Shown here: positions 35,947 through 47,940 of the stretch, one piece after another
Numbering within the stretch: position 1 is the stretch's first letter
How the letters are laid out: every line of letters starts with the position of its first letter
Assembly (NCBI RefSeq): GCF_010015445.1
Contig: NC_053116.1
Location: forward strand, 42,150,177-42,214,176
Source of the DNA: Perca fluviatilis
Taxonomy: Eukaryota > Chordata > Actinopteri > Perciformes > Percidae
Length of the DNA: 64,000 nt
Direction: 5' to 3'
The notes under the pieces: generated by a model
The model's input: the letters and a program-made list of their open reading frames with translations, nothing else
Told to the model about the DNA's origin: nothing
The model's database searches: none
Program-made: the position numbers and the translations under genes

Positions 35947-36054
35947 GTTGATTCAGATAAACTGTAGATTAAATGTCTGACACAATTGAAAAGCTCGTAA
36001 ATGTGTACTATTAATGCACAAACTGGGTTCTGGCTATTGAGCTGAGCAGCTGCT

Positions 36055-38210
36055 GACAGCTTTATAGCCGCGATACAGCGCAGGAGCAGCTGGAGCAGCC
36101 GACAGCGCACAGCTGGAGCAGCCGGGATAGCCGTGGAGTAGCCGGAGCAGCGCGATAGCGGAGCAGCCGTGGATTACTGGAGCAGCGACAGCTGAGAAGC
36201 GCACAGCCGCTGGAGCAGCGCGGATAGCCGTGATAGAAGCGTTGAGTAAAAGCGGATAGCTGAGCAGCGGAGCAGCTGACAGCTGAGAAGCGTGGATAGC
36301 TGGAGAAGCTGCGACAGCTGGAAGTACGCTGACAGCGCTTATTAGCGTGACAGCCGGAGCAGCGCAGGAGCGAGCGGAGCAGCCATACAGCTGGAGTTAG
36401 CTGGCATACGCCGGAGCGCCGACAGCGTACAGCTGGAGAAGCGACAGCGTTGAGCAGCGCAGAGCAGCGGAGCAGCGACAGCGCGGATACAGCTGGAGTT
36501 AGCGCAGCAGCGTTGACAGCGAGCAGCGAGCAGCGTGGAGCAGCGCGGATAGCTGAGCAGCTGAGCAGCTGCTGAGCAGCCGTGGAGTTAAAGGCGGAGC
36601 AGCGCGGACAGCGCGGATAGCTGGCACAATAGCGGAGCAGCCGACAGCTGGAGCAGGGCTGGACAGCGCTGGACAGCTGCTGACAGCGATGCAGCTTGAG
36701 CAGCGTGGAGCAGCGCTGACAGCGGAGTAGAAGCGCTGACAGGAATATTATGCCGCCGGTATTGGAAGGGGATAGCGTTGAGAAGCGGATTGCTGGAGCA
36801 GTGGAGCAGCGGAGAAGCGGACAGCTGGATAATAGCGGAGCAGCCGAGAAGCGTGGACAGCTGAAGCAGCGTTGAGGCAGCGCGGAGAGGTTTCGACAGC
36901 TGAGCAGCGTGAGCAGCTGAGCAGCGAGTTGTGCCGCGGAGCAGCCGTGGAGAGCAGCCGTGGCAGATGTTGATGCTGGAAGCAGCGCAGATAGCCGCTG
37001 ACAGCCGGAGCAGCGTGGAGCAGCCGGAGCAGCTGCGAGCAGCTGCTGGAGCAGCTGCGCAGACAGCGTGGAGCAGCGGACAGCCGTGAGCGAGCTGACA
37101 GCTGACAGCTGCGATTAGAAATGGAGCAGCTGCGGAGCAGCGCGATAGCCGGGAGCAGCGGACAGCGTGACAGCCGCTGGATAACAGCTGCGGGAGCAGC
37201 GTGGAAAGCAGCTGGAGCAGCCCTTTGACAGCCGGATGCGGAGCAGCGTGAGTATAAAGCGTGGAGCAGCGGAGTTAAGCGCTGGAGCAGCGTGATAGCT
37301 GACAGCTTGAGCAGCGTGGAGCAGCCTGACAGCTGCAGCAGCAGCGGAGCAGCTGCTGGAGCAGCTGCGAGCAGCCCGACAGCGCGGATGCGCTTGAGCA
37401 GCGGAGCAGCCGCTGTATGACAGCTTGCGACATTGCTGAGCAGCTGCAGAAGTGGAGCAGCCGTGGAGCAGCGCGGATGTTTTAGTAGCGTGACAGCAGC
37501 TGACAGCCGCGAAAGCAGCGTGGAGCAGCGTGGAGCAGCCGTGGAGCAGCGTGAGCAGCGCGGAGCAGCGCGTGCTGGAGCAGCCCGATAGTGCAGCTAG
37601 AGCAAGCCCGATTGAAGCGCGGGATAGCAGCGGATAGCTGAGTAGCCCGACAGCTGCACAGCGTGAGCAGCCTGACAGCTGCGATAGTACGTGAGCAGCC
37701 CGGACAGCTGCGACAGCCGTGGAGCAGCCTGACAGCGTGGAGCAGCGACAGCGCGATAGCCGCTGGACAGCCGGAGCAGCTGGAGTAGTGCTGAGCAGCT
37801 GCAGGAGCAGCTGCGGATAGCCGCTGACTAGCCGTGGAGCAGCTGCTGAGCTACAGCGTGGACAGCTGATACAGCTGAGTAGCGTGAGCAGCTGTTGAGC
37901 AGCGTGGAGTAGCGTGGAGAGCAGCGTGTGATTGCGCTGGAGCAGCCCGACAGCGTGGAGTAGCCCGACAGCGGTGATAGCTGCTGACAGCGCGAAGCAG
38001 CCTGACAGCCGCGGATACGCGTGAGGCGGGGTGCCTGACGGACGCACAGCGCAGGCGCAGCCTGACAGCGCGAGCAGCCCTGACAGCGTGGGATAGCGTG
38101 AGCAGCGCGGACAGCGTACGGATGTTTTGAGCAGCGTGGGCAGCGTGTGGAGAGCAGCGGGAGCAGCGTGAGCAGCGTGAGTAGCGGAGCAGCGCGGAGC
38201 TCTTGATTAG
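36055..38210. repeat. Degenerate AGC-rich minisatellite, 2.1 kb, beside assembly gap
   Basis: Irregular alternation of GGAGCAGC, GACAGC and GATAGC with CAGCTG and GCGTG, and almost no two identical neighbouring units. Many single-base indels give the look of unpolished long-read sequence over a short-unit repeat. A 310-residue Leu/Ser/Ala/Cys-rich minus frame through it is compositional. Confidence 0.85.
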
Positions 38211-38269
38211 CGCGGATAAGGCCGTGTGACAGCGTGCTGGCTGGCTGGCGCCCGGGTGTCCCCACCTTG

Positions 38270-38490
38270 TGAGAAGACGCCATGCTGACGGAGATTGAGG
38301 CCCGGTGGCTGGAGCAGCAGCGTCCGCGCATGCCCGGCTGACTCCTGGCCCGCCGTGGGCAGGTGAGACTGACGCGCTTCTGGTCCAGAGAGTCCCTCCC
38401 CCTGTAGGACGTGTGGAATATCAAACTCCCAGACTGGTAGTGACGCCGCCACGCCACGGGCCAATCGGCCACTACTCCGCCTGAGCAAAT
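38270..38490 (-). pseudogene. Possible SEA-domain exon of st14, frame-disturbed
   Basis: On the minus strand one frame reads GGVVADW and another, about 30 bp on, WEFDIPHVLQGEG. Together they resemble the SEA-domain stretch of matriptase where a glycine, small hydrophobics, a tryptophan and EFxIP occur in this order. A following frame gives TLLLQPPGLNL. The reading frame is not continuous. Orientation and location upstream of the linker exon fit, but the match is short and the neighbourhood is poor-quality sequence. Confidence 0.28.
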
Positions 38491-38530
38491 ACAGGACATA
38501 CTCAGAGTTATGGAGTAAAAACAGAGAGAG

Positions 38531-39000
38531 NNNNNNNNNNNNNNNNNNNNNNNNNNNNNNNNNNNNNNNNNNNNNNNNNNNNNNNNNNNNNNNNNNNNNN
38601 NNNNNNNNNNNNNNNNNNNNNNNNNNNNNNNNNNNNNNNNNNNNNNNNNNNNNNNNNNNNNNNNNNNNNNNNNNNNNNNNNNNNNNNNNNNNNNNNNNNN
38701 NNNNNNNNNNNNNNNNNNNNNNNNNNNNNNNNNNNNNNNNNNNNNNNNNNNNNNNNNNNNNNNNNNNNNNNNNNNNNNNNNNNNNNNNNNNNNNNNNNNN
38801 NNNNNNNNNNNNNNNNNNNNNNNNNNNNNNNNNNNNNNNNNNNNNNNNNNNNNNNNNNNNNNNNNNNNNNNNNNNNNNNNNNNNNNNNNNNNNNNNNNNN
38901 NNNNNNNNNNNNNNNNNNNNNNNNNNNNNNNNNNNNNNNNNNNNNNNNNNNNNNNNNNNNNNNNNNNNNNNNNNNNNNNNNNNNNNNNNNNNNNNNNNNN
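38531..39000. other. Assembly gap (470 N)
   Basis: Unresolved bases; the true length is unknown. It probably hides or separates the 5' exons of st14. Confidence 0.99.
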
Positions 39001-39436
39001 CGAGTTACGTAATATGGTCTTTTAAAACATGTGGCCTCCACCATGACCGGCATAGTTTAAAGAAAAGAAGAAGAAAAACAGTGCTTAATTGTCAAACCCA
39101 ATATGAAAATACTTAGGCAGAAGAACATTTAATGTGATCATATTTAAACTGTATTGACTACTTATCATCAGTGGCGCAAAAAGTGGGTATGCACTATATG
39201 TGGCGCATAGGGGCGCAGCACCATGGTAAAAATGGTAAAAAATGGTAAAAAAAAATAAAAAGATTTAAAAAATATTTTTTATGTAGCTGCTTTTGCGTAT
39301 TTCTAAATAATTTCTGCATTTCTTCAATGTTTCATAACATTGTAGAGGACTAACAGACTGGAGTAGGCGCCTATCTCATAAGATTCCATCATAGACTGTT
39401 GACATACTGTAGAAGAGGGAGGGGGGCGGCGCTCAC

Positions 39437-39480
39437 TACTATGGCCACACCAAGTAGGGTCTTGGCGTGGCCATAGTAGG
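39437..39480. other. Near-perfect hairpin
   Basis: ACTATGGCCACACCAAG and, six bases on, CTTGGCGTGGCCATAGT: a 17-bp stem with one mismatch. Confidence 0.8.
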
Positions 39481-39542
39481 ATTCATAATAAAGCGAGCGG
39501 GAGCGCCGTGAGCGCTGAGCGAGTTGTCGTCTGTGGAAAAAG

Positions 39543-39658
39543 ATGGATAAAGCAAAAAAGCTGTCGGGGGCTAAAAATAGAAAAAGAAAGAGGGAAAAGG
39601 AGATAGCATGTCAATGGATGCAACAGCTGTTAAATAAGATGATGGTGAAAGGCAACAG
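39543..39658 (+). CDS. N-terminal exon of a transposase-derived (ZMYM1/TTF-type hAT-like) protein
   Basis: ATG at 39543 opens a frame MDKAKKLSGAKNRKRKREKE...KGN that runs to a CAG|GTAGGA donor at 39658/39659. The basic SGAxxRKRKxE motif at the extreme N-terminus is typical of hAT-derived proteins related to ZMYM1. A similar AAGGCAACAG|GTAGG exon end recurs at 42478-42494. No zinc finger or catalytic region follows, so the gene is a remnant inside the 39172-43562 element. Confidence 0.35.
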
Positions 39659-39700
39659 GTAGGATTTAAAGTGGGACGTCTGTGCTTGGAGGCTTGCAAA

Positions 39701-40035
39701 TATTCCTGTTAACAGACTAGCTAGGCTAGCTAACACTGGGAATGTAGCAGCCAAATATTCCTGTTAACAGACTAGCTAGCGTTAGCTAACACTGGGAATG
39801 TAGCAGCCAAATATTCCTGTTAACAGACTAGCTAGCGTTAGCTAACACTGGGAATGTAGCAGCCAAATATTCCTGTTAACAGACTAGCTAGCGTTAGCTA
39901 ACACTGGGAATGTAGGAGCCAAATATTCATGTTAACAGACTAGCTAGCGTTAGCTAACACTGGGAATGTAGCATCCAAATATTCATGTTAACAGACTAGC
40001 TAGCGTTTGCTAACACTGGGAATGTAGCATCCAGG
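39701..40035. repeat. 56-bp tandem repeat, six copies
   Basis: TATTCCTGTTAACAG (TATTCATG in later units) at 39701, 39756, 39812, 39868, 39924 and 39980; each unit includes GCTAGCGTTAGCTAAC, itself palindromic. Confidence 0.95.
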
Positions 40036-40322
40036 TGGGGGTTCACAGCTAGCTTAGAATATGCAGAACTGAGGTTGCTGAGCTAAAAACTGGAAAATAT
40101 AAGGTAGCATGTACAATAAATGGTCAATAATCTGGAAAACATAACTAATGCAATAACTCTTGGTTTACCATGGAATCATGCATATATTTTGTTTTACCAT
40201 TAGCTGTGACAGACATACAGGTTATAGTTACATCTGTAGGGTGACATGGAAGCTGTAATTACAGGGTCACACCTCTCTTTAAAGGTCTGTGCTATGTGGC
40301 TCTCCATATTTGTACTTTTTAA

Positions 40323-42308
40323 AGGGGTGATAGAATGATTATATAGGGTATTTCACACTGTTCCTTATGGTCTCCTAATGGGGTATGTAACATTAGTTGG
40401 GCTGAAAATGGCCTGGTTGATATTTTATTGGCCCTTATGCATCCCTGTGTTTTGGCCCTATTTGTAACAAGAGCTTTTCTTCCAAATATGTGTGCTGATT
40501 GGTTGAGCGACTCGCCATACACACGCATTAGAGGTTGTGTGCTGATTGGTTGAGCGAATCCCCAATACACAGACATTAGAAACGCGACAGAATCTCATAT
40601 TCCAGACACTGCAATTCCTTACCAAATTCACTTTTGAGACCTTTTGATGAAATCAACTATATAAAGCTCAAATATGGGCCGCTTTTACGAAAATGGATGG
40701 CTAATTGCAAATTTGGTAAAACTGGTGTCGGAGTTCAGCTGCCTGTGTTGCTGCCCCCGCCCGCCTGCCTTCCTCCACAGACCGGGCCTGCTGTGAGCTC
40801 GATTGAGCCCCGGCACGGCTGCTGCAGCCCACAGCACCTCACTACCGCAAGAAAGTCACCGTTTGGGCTATTGGATGCTACCAAACGCCGCTGCTCCTCT
40901 TCCTGCTAGCTAAATGCCCGGTGTATGTGGGAGTGAGAGCGCGGTCAGCGAAGCTTGTTACGCTTAGCATTCTCTTACCACAGATTCTAGTTAATCTTAT
41001 AATGTGTGTAATTATAATGTGTTGAGTTATTTAAACAAACGATTGGGAAAAATAAACGCCGCTTTGTCCATGAGTCTCATTGATAGAGCCTGCGGCTGGT
41101 GGAGCTCTATCAATGAGAGCTAGCTAGCCTCCTCTTAGAATTCCTCTGAATTCACAAATATTCATTAACTTGAAATCGGACACCGTTGTTAGCTTTATAA
41201 AACATATAGTTAGAAGGGTTATTGGACTACTACCAACCGCGCTGACCTGACAAAGCGCCGGGGCCTGCATCTCTTCTCTTCCTGCTAGCTAAATGGCCGG
41301 TGTGAGAGCGCCGTCAGCGTAGCTTGTTACACCAGCAATCTCTTACCACATGTTACACACATGTCACGCCACTTAGCTATACAACATATAACTATATGTT
41401 TTATAAAGCTAACAACGGTGTCCGATTTCAAGTTAATGAATATTTGTGAGCTGTAATGGTTCGTTAGCTGCGACTGTCCCTGCAATCCTATGTGTACAGA
41501 TTGCGGCTAGTTACGCTTCATTTTTGGTCGGAATTCAATATATTTACAGTTTGAATTTCGCACGCCACCTCTATACAACATCTAACTATATGTTTTATAA
41601 AGCTAACAACGGTGTCCGGATTTCAAGTTAATGAATATTTGTGAATTCCAGAGGAATTCTAAGAGGAGGCCAATAGCCCAAACGGTGACTTTGCGCGGGT
41701 ATGAGGTGCTGTGGGCTGCAGCAGCCGTGTCGGAGCTCAATCGAGCTCACAGCAAGCCGGGTCTGTGGAGGGCGGCAGGCCAGGCGGCGAGGCAGCAACA
41801 CAGGCAGCACCAGCCTTGAACTCGACACAGTCGGACAAAATTTGCAATTAGACATCAATTTTGTAAAACGGCCCATATTTGACCTCTAAGTAGTTGATTT
41901 CTCAAAAAATAAAAGAACAAAAGATAATTTACCATAACAAAGTCTCAGAAGTGAATTTAGTGTAAAATAGCATATGAACAATGTATACATTTTTCTGAGA
42001 TCTGCACCGACCTAGATTCAGAAGACTACTGATCTCAGGTCAGTTGTGTAGCCGATGCAAATGTTGGGGCGTGACCGTTCTCTTTAATACACCCATGGCT
42101 GTGACAAAGGTTCCGGATTTTGGGATGCTTACGCAGCAACTCAGCTTTGTTGAGATTCGCCCGTTTCAGCTGCAGTTTCAAAATATGAGATTTTCATAGT
42201 AAAGGGTGTCAATGGGATTTTGAGCTTATATGTATGTCCTATTTACTCCAACGAACTGTCGTTATTCAACTATGACAGGGTAAAATCGGTTTTCATTCTA
42301 TCACCCCT
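40323..42308. mobile_element. TTAA-flanked element (Kolobok-like), 2.0 kb
   Basis: AGGGGTGATAGAATGA at the left and its exact inverse at the right (TCATTCTATCACCCCT) are flanked by TTAA (40319-40322 and 42309-42312). The interior has a large imperfect palindrome: GGTGTCGGAGTT / GAACTCGACACA-type arms, and AATATTCATTAACTTGAAATC at 41158 facing its inverse at 41430 and 41625. No transposase frame. Confidence 0.8.
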
Positions 42309-42654
42309 TTAAAATCCAAAATGTGAATGCAATTTCAACAGCAGCACAACCTTACTGCATACTAGTTGTCTTATCTGATGCCATCACTAGGCTGATTTAA
42401 TAATATAATTGAGGCTGCTATATTTAACTGTGAGTTCATTTCATTCAGGTGTGAGAATGGTGGATCAGGAAAGACAGGAAGGCAACAGGTAGGTCTAACA
42501 TGAGGTGGAAGTGTAGGGGGAGCAACTTGACACCAACAGATTAATTTCTTCATATTATTAATATGGAAAAACTAATATGGAAAATCTATTACATAATGTT
42601 TGTTTGACAATATGTCTTAGTGGGAGAAGAACACAGACAAGGAGTGAATGAGAC

Positions 42655-43183
42655 AGACATGAGGACGGCGATGGCATCAGGTAGAGATGAGACCAGTGAT
42701 GACATCAATGAGATGAGACGGGTGATGACATCAGGTAGAGATGAGACCAGTGATGACATCACGTGAGATGAGACGGGTGATGACATCAGGTAGAGATGAG
42801 ACCAGTGATGACATCAGGTAGAGATGAGACCAGTGATGACATCACGTGAGATGAGACGGGTGATTACATCAGGTAGAGATGAGACCAGTGATGACATCAC
42901 GTAGATGAGACGGGTGATGACATCAGGTAGAGATGAGACCAGTGATGACATCAGGTAGAGATGAGACCAGTGATGACATCACGTAGAGATGAGACCAGTG
43001 ATGACATCAGGTAGAGATGAGACCAGTGATGACATCACATAGAGATGAGACCAGTGATGACATCAGGTAGAGATGAGACCAGTGATGACATCACGTAGAG
43101 ATGAGACCAGTGATGACATCAGGTAGAGATGAGACCAGTGATGACATCACGTAGAGATGAGACCAGTGATGACATCAGGTAGG
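42655..43183. repeat. 28-bp minisatellite, about 18 copies
   Basis: Unit TAGAGATGAGACCAGTGATGACATCAGG with alternating TCACG/TCAGG ends. Each unit contains TGACATCA, one base from a CRE (TGACGTCA). Confidence 0.95.
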
Positions 43184-43799
43184 AGTTCTATTAGTTAGAC
43201 CACACAAAACTAAATGTCCAGTATGGTTTGGAAGTTCTGTTGACCAACCTATTCACTGTGTCCTTTTTGGGGAAAAATAGTGCAGACAGAGATGGAAAAT
43301 ATAACAGTTAGCCTGTCTGACAGCGAACGATAGTAAACAAATCAGAACACAAATTTAAACATCCGCAACGCATATGCTCAAATGCCATCAATGATGATTT
43401 ATTTATTGTAATGAATATACAGTACAAGAAAAAGTGGGCTACAATAATGTGGTTGCCATGGGGGCAACCAGGGGGTGATGATTAGGTTGCCACTTGTCAC
43501 AATTTGGGGGAGGGTCAAAATTGTTTCTGCATACCCCTGTCACACTGGGCTAGTTGCGCCCTTGCTGCTGCTGCTGTTTCTCTGTCTCCTCTCTGTTTGG
43601 AAGCAGCTCCACATCATCTGTCCTCTGATATGAAAACAGCTGAGTTATGATCATATTGGGGGGAACATTAAACTAGCAGCCAGAGAGTCTGTTTATCACA
43701 CATTGCTGACAGAAAACGCCGGGTTTAAAAGTCAACTCGCTTTCATAACAAACACAATTTTCTCCATTAAATATTCAGCTGATGGTCTGAAGTTACCTA

Positions 43800-45053
43800 C
43801 ACTGTAAAATATTACAGACCCATTTAGTTATGTCCACTTATTTCTTATTTTTAACTGAACGAGCTTATGCAAGTTGTGGATTTTGAACTCAACTTTATGA
43901 GTTTTTGGAAAGTTAAACTTGCATTTATTCATTGGGTTGACTATTTAAAAAAATGTACGTGTTGATTGAACTTGGGTATGTAAGTTAAGTTATCAGTTGA
44001 AAAAAAGTGTGTGTATGTGTTGCAACAAAAAAGAGCTGCCTTTAGAGTTTAAAATAACCTGTCTTCTTCCACAGCAAAGTTAAAGAATGGACACAATAAA
44101 TTAATTTTACCACCGCGCAAGTGATGTAGCCTATTCAAATTTCTACTAAAATATAAAACGTGTTGTGGAAAACAAGAAAGCACTGGTGCCCGGCGGAGGG
44201 GGTACCTGTCAACAACTTGTGAATTTCACTTATCTCAAATTCAAATGGAAAGTTCTTTTCAAAAGTCAAACGTTTAGCTCGCTCCACATTTAACCCAACC
44301 CCGATCTGCAGTCAGGTGCAATTGGTTCATTGGCTGGCCAATTCCCATGATGCAAGGCGGTAAATAGAGTTGTGTTAAAATTTTCTGAAAAGTTTGCAGT
44401 TTTTCTGAAATACAAATGTAACTTTATGAATTCCGTTTATTAAACGTGTGTTTAGAATGTAGTGTTTTGTTGCCTGGTAATTGTCATTGTTGTGCTGGTT
44501 TACATTTGTAACCATGAGTTAAGTGACTTAAGTTACGTTTGATAAGAAGAGCTGGAGTATTAAAGTGTTAGACATTGAGCAGTAATAGGCTTTCTTCAGT
44601 CATTAATCTGTGTGGCGTCACTTCACTAGTGGCCATGTCAAGCGATGCAAGATCAATAGAGAGGCTCCTATTTTGCACGGGCCCTGGTTTCACCCAAGCA
44701 CCCATGCTGTCTCTGCTATAAAAGTGGTTATGTTGTTTTAACTTGAAACTGTGAGTTCAAATAAAGCAGGAAAGTATGTTTGTTATACTAGGCAAGGAAG
44801 GTTTCTTGCATTATTAAAGAAAATAAATTATTTGTTTTAACTTAAAGTATGAAGTTAAACCAAGTAATGTAAAGTTAAATCAACTAAAAGAGCAAATTTT
44901 AACAAAACTAGAACACTGTAGTTACATCAACATCTTTAACTTTAATTTCTAAGTTGAAACAAAGGCAGTCTTCAAGTTGAGTGAACTTCGATTTTCATGG
45001 CAGCAGGGGAACTTGCATTTCCAAGTTAAACTAACATGAAATTTATTACAGTG
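43800..45053. mobile_element. TA-flanked MITE, 1.25 kb
   Basis: CACTGTAAAATATTACAG at the left and the inverse of CACTGTAATAAATTTCATG at the right lie between TA dinucleotides (43798-43799, 45054-45055). Repeated AAGTTAAAC / GTTTAACTT motifs make the interior self-complementary. No coding capacity. Confidence 0.8.
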
Positions 45054-45248
45054 TAGCAACAGTGTATGTTACCGCCGTTTGGGTGGCCGATTTATTGGAA
45101 TAAGCTCACACAAATGGTAGTTTAACCTATGATTAACCTGGAATATCATGCAGGCATTCTGAAAAAACATTATATTCGGTAAGCCTTAATATACCCAGAC
45201 GATGAAATAGAGGAAGAGTGGGGGTAATGGGCTCGGACCACGTTACGG

Positions 45249-45572
45249 TCACATGATTATTTTTCTGTAAAATCTGTAGTGGCTGGGAAAAGTATTACAA
45301 CATATGACATTAAAATAGCTTAAATGAGGCTCAAACAACGTTTTGTATAAGGTGAGAAGTGCTGAGTGTGGGAGAAAATGTCTAAACTTAAAAAATAACC
45401 CAACATATTTAGATAATGTTTTTGTTAGATGATCAATATGACATTTGAAATTTAAACATTCATCAATATAAACACCAAGGAATTTAGTGGTGTTTAATCT
45501 TTCAATAATTTGGTCATTTATTTTAAGACAAACTTGCCTGTTTTCCATTTGATTTTTATTGGAATGAAACAC
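45249..45572 (-). pseudogene. Non-LTR retrotransposon reverse transcriptase fragment
   Basis: Minus-strand frame with TTKFLGVYIDECLNFKCHID, KTLSKYVGLFFKFRHFLP and LYKTLFEPHLSY, the typical post-catalytic 'thumb' region of jockey/CR1/L2-like reverse transcriptases. The catalytic boxes upstream are missing and the frame stops at 45249. A dead 5'- and 3'-truncated copy. Confidence 0.75.
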
Positions 45573-45730
45573 AATGTAGTTCGACTCGAGAAATGTACCA
45601 AAGCGACTGAGAACAACTGTAAATGAGTTGAGCTGCTCTACAATCTGTCCCTATCTTCCTCTGGTTGGGAATCACTGCCCCGGTATAATGTAGAGAGGGA
45701 GAGAGCCCTCTGCTGGCAAGATCTGGGCTA

Positions 45731-46068
45731 ACATCCTAGAGACACACCTGGTAACAGAATACAGGTAAGAGACAGGAATAACACCACCACACATCCTAGA
45801 GACACACCTGGTAACAGAATACAGGTAAGAGACAGGAATAACACCACCACACATCCTAGAGACACACCTGGTAACAGAATACAGGTAAGAGACAGGTAAC
45901 ACCACCACAACTAGAGACACACCTGGTACAAATACAGGTAAGAGACAGGAATAACACCATCACACATCCTAGAGACACACCTGGTAACAGAATACAGGTC
46001 AGAGACAGGAATAACACCACCACACATCCTAGAGACACACCTGGTAACAGAATACAGGTAAGAGACAA
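45731..46068. repeat. 60-bp tandem repeat, about 5.5 copies
   Basis: ACATCCTAGAGACACACCTG...ACAGGTAAGAGACAGGAATA recurs at about 45732, 45792, 45852, 45963 and 46023, with one shortened copy (45909). Every unit contains CAGGTAAGAG, a strong splice-donor match on the plus strand. Confidence 0.95.
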
Positions 46069-46245
46069 AGTCATCATGTGTTTGACACTTTATGTTTCTC
46101 TGATTAAAGAATGTTTCTGTTTCTTCTTGTTCAATGCAAGAACACAACTAACAGAAACAGAAAATGCTGAGTCATGCTGCTAACCACCAACTCATGTTTT
46201 AAATAGTTAAAGAAAAGATTCAAACTCTTTTTGTTTGTTCATTTT

Positions 46246-46262
46246 CACAACTTTATTAAATT
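46246..46262 (-). terminator. Polyadenylation signal of the C-type lectin gene
   Basis: AATAAA on the minus strand (TTTATT at 46253-46258), about 490 bp after the lectin stop codon, within A/T-rich 3' untranslated sequence. Confidence 0.45.
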
Positions 46263-46749
46263 CATAAGAACAAAACAATTTGAGTTAAAATTCACTCTTA
46301 AAAAACTCTTTTATTTCTTACTAAAATATATGAAGTTTATGACCAAATGTGACAAATAAAAATCCTCAAATCTTCATGTTGAAGAAGCTGGAAGCTGTAA
46401 ATATTTAGTATTTTAGTTTAGAAGATGTTACAGACACACAAGTCTCATGACTAACTTTAGGTAAATGTTTAAAGTTTGAATCTCTAATAAGGTGACAGAA
46501 CAACAATCATACATATAATTACTTTATAATATTACTCTCACATGAAGAAAGAGATTTAGTCTGATGAAAATAGATTTTAAACATTCAACACTAAAGATAA
46601 TTTATATTTTAAACAAATTAAATAATGTTAATGTTAAAACATCTCCACCACAACCTGAAAATAATATACATAAAATATCAGAAATCAGTAAAACATGTCG
46701 GTTATATTTCCCCACAGACGATAAATCAGATAAATACTAAAGTCTTGTT

Positions 46750-47046
46750 TTATTCTAACAACAGTCTGAAGCTCAAATATATTACGTTTATCACCAAATA
46801 TGACAAGGAAAAGCATAAAATCTTCATGTTTGAGAAGCTGTGAATATATTTAGTGTTTCTGCTTGCAAAGAACCAGACTTTTCTCTGATGAAACCAGACG
46901 CAGCAACTCAACATTACAGCTCCTCCCTCTTCCTCCTCCTCTTGTTGGTCTTGCTTGTCTTTGTGGAAGACGTTTCCATCGGCCTGCTTCCTCCAGCTCA
47001 GTTTGATGTTGTGGTCCAGCCCCTGGGCCCTCAGCTTCTGTTTCAG
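46750..47046 (-). CDS. C-type lectin gene, last coding exon (lysine-rich tail)
   Basis: Acceptor TGTGTCTCAG; encodes LKQKLRAQGLDHNIKLSWRK then QADGNVFHK, the conserved tail found after the last lectin domain in a large fish CTL family. In frame with the preceding exon. After an acidic stretch the frame runs on to a stop at 46750. In the next frame a stop follows KRRRKREEL near 46918, so the true end may be there and a one-base shift could explain the overlong tail. Confidence 0.75.
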   Translation of the reverse strand: MKQKLRAQGLDHNIKLSWRKQADGNVFHKDKQDQQEEEEEGGAVMLSCCVWFHQRKVWFFASRNTKYIHSFSNMKILCFSLSYLVINVIYLSFRLLLE

Positions 47047-47940
47047 CTGAGACACAAATAAGGGGTAGGGGGGCGCAAATTAAAACCAGGGCCGTCCTTC
47101 AGAAAGTTTTCAACATTCTGCATCAATTTATTGTGCAAATGTCTTTATGTATGTAAAGGAAATTGTTATTTTATTATTATTATTCTCCTGTATTGTTCAA
47201 AATGTTCCACATATTCAAAACATCACACATGTTTGGGGAAGTTTTTTAGGAATCATGTAGCTCTTGTTAACCTTGTTAAAGCCATGAGCTCCAAAGTTTA
47301 AAAGACATGACGTCAAAATCACCAGAGACACGTTGTGTTCTTTAACTCCCCGATGGTGCAAAGTAGACACACATCTGGTTTTCCGTCGCATTGTTTTGGG
47401 GAGTGGGATGTCTTTCATATTTATTTAGGGGGACAAATGTATGTCTTCTAAACATATGGGGGACACACCCCTGCATCCCCCTGATATCTACACCTATGAT
47501 CCAAACTCCTCCACATCATCACTCACAGAGAGACACATCACATCCTGCACTGGTAGTTAGACTGGACTCATATATACTTTCTTCTCTTGTTCATAATTTT
47601 CTCAGATTGCTGGATTGTATTTGTACATTTTTCTGGAGTCAGATAGAAGCTGTGTTGATTCATAATTAGTCCTAATTCTCCCTCAGAGTGCCACTACTAG
47701 ACTCTCTACTTATGCACAAAGCTCATGTCATGTATCTGACCAAAGTGATGTAATGTGTATGATGTATGTAGCTTTTAAATGTTCTTATTTAGCTGTATTT
47801 TTAGTATTTCTTTATCTGATTCCTCCTCACACGTTTCTTTAATGCTGGAAGGTGAATACAGTTTTATCTTCTTTTAATTTATTTTTTTAAGAGTCATTTG
47901 GTTGTTCTGTTTTAGTATAAAAGTATAAAACCTGATTTAC

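Larger units (their letters stand above)
39172..43562. mobile_element. Probable hAT-like element, 4.4 kb, with nested insertion
   Basis: The left CAGTGGCGCAAAAAGTGGGTATGC faces an inverse right end reading CAAGGGCGCAACTAGCCC followed by GGGGTATGC. These resemble each other and the CAGxGGCGCAACTAG ends known from fish hAT elements. No target duplication could be fixed. It contains a coding exon at 39543, a tandem repeat, a TTAA element and a second minisatellite. Confidence 0.4.

Noticed and set aside
37115..38047. 310-codon minus-strand frame rich in Leu, Ser, Ala, Cys
   Set aside because: It lies wholly in the degenerate AGC repeat; composition follows GCTGCTC units and there is no domain.
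38508..39053. Frame running through the N block
   Set aside because: An artefact of unknown bases; only a few codons on each side are real sequence.
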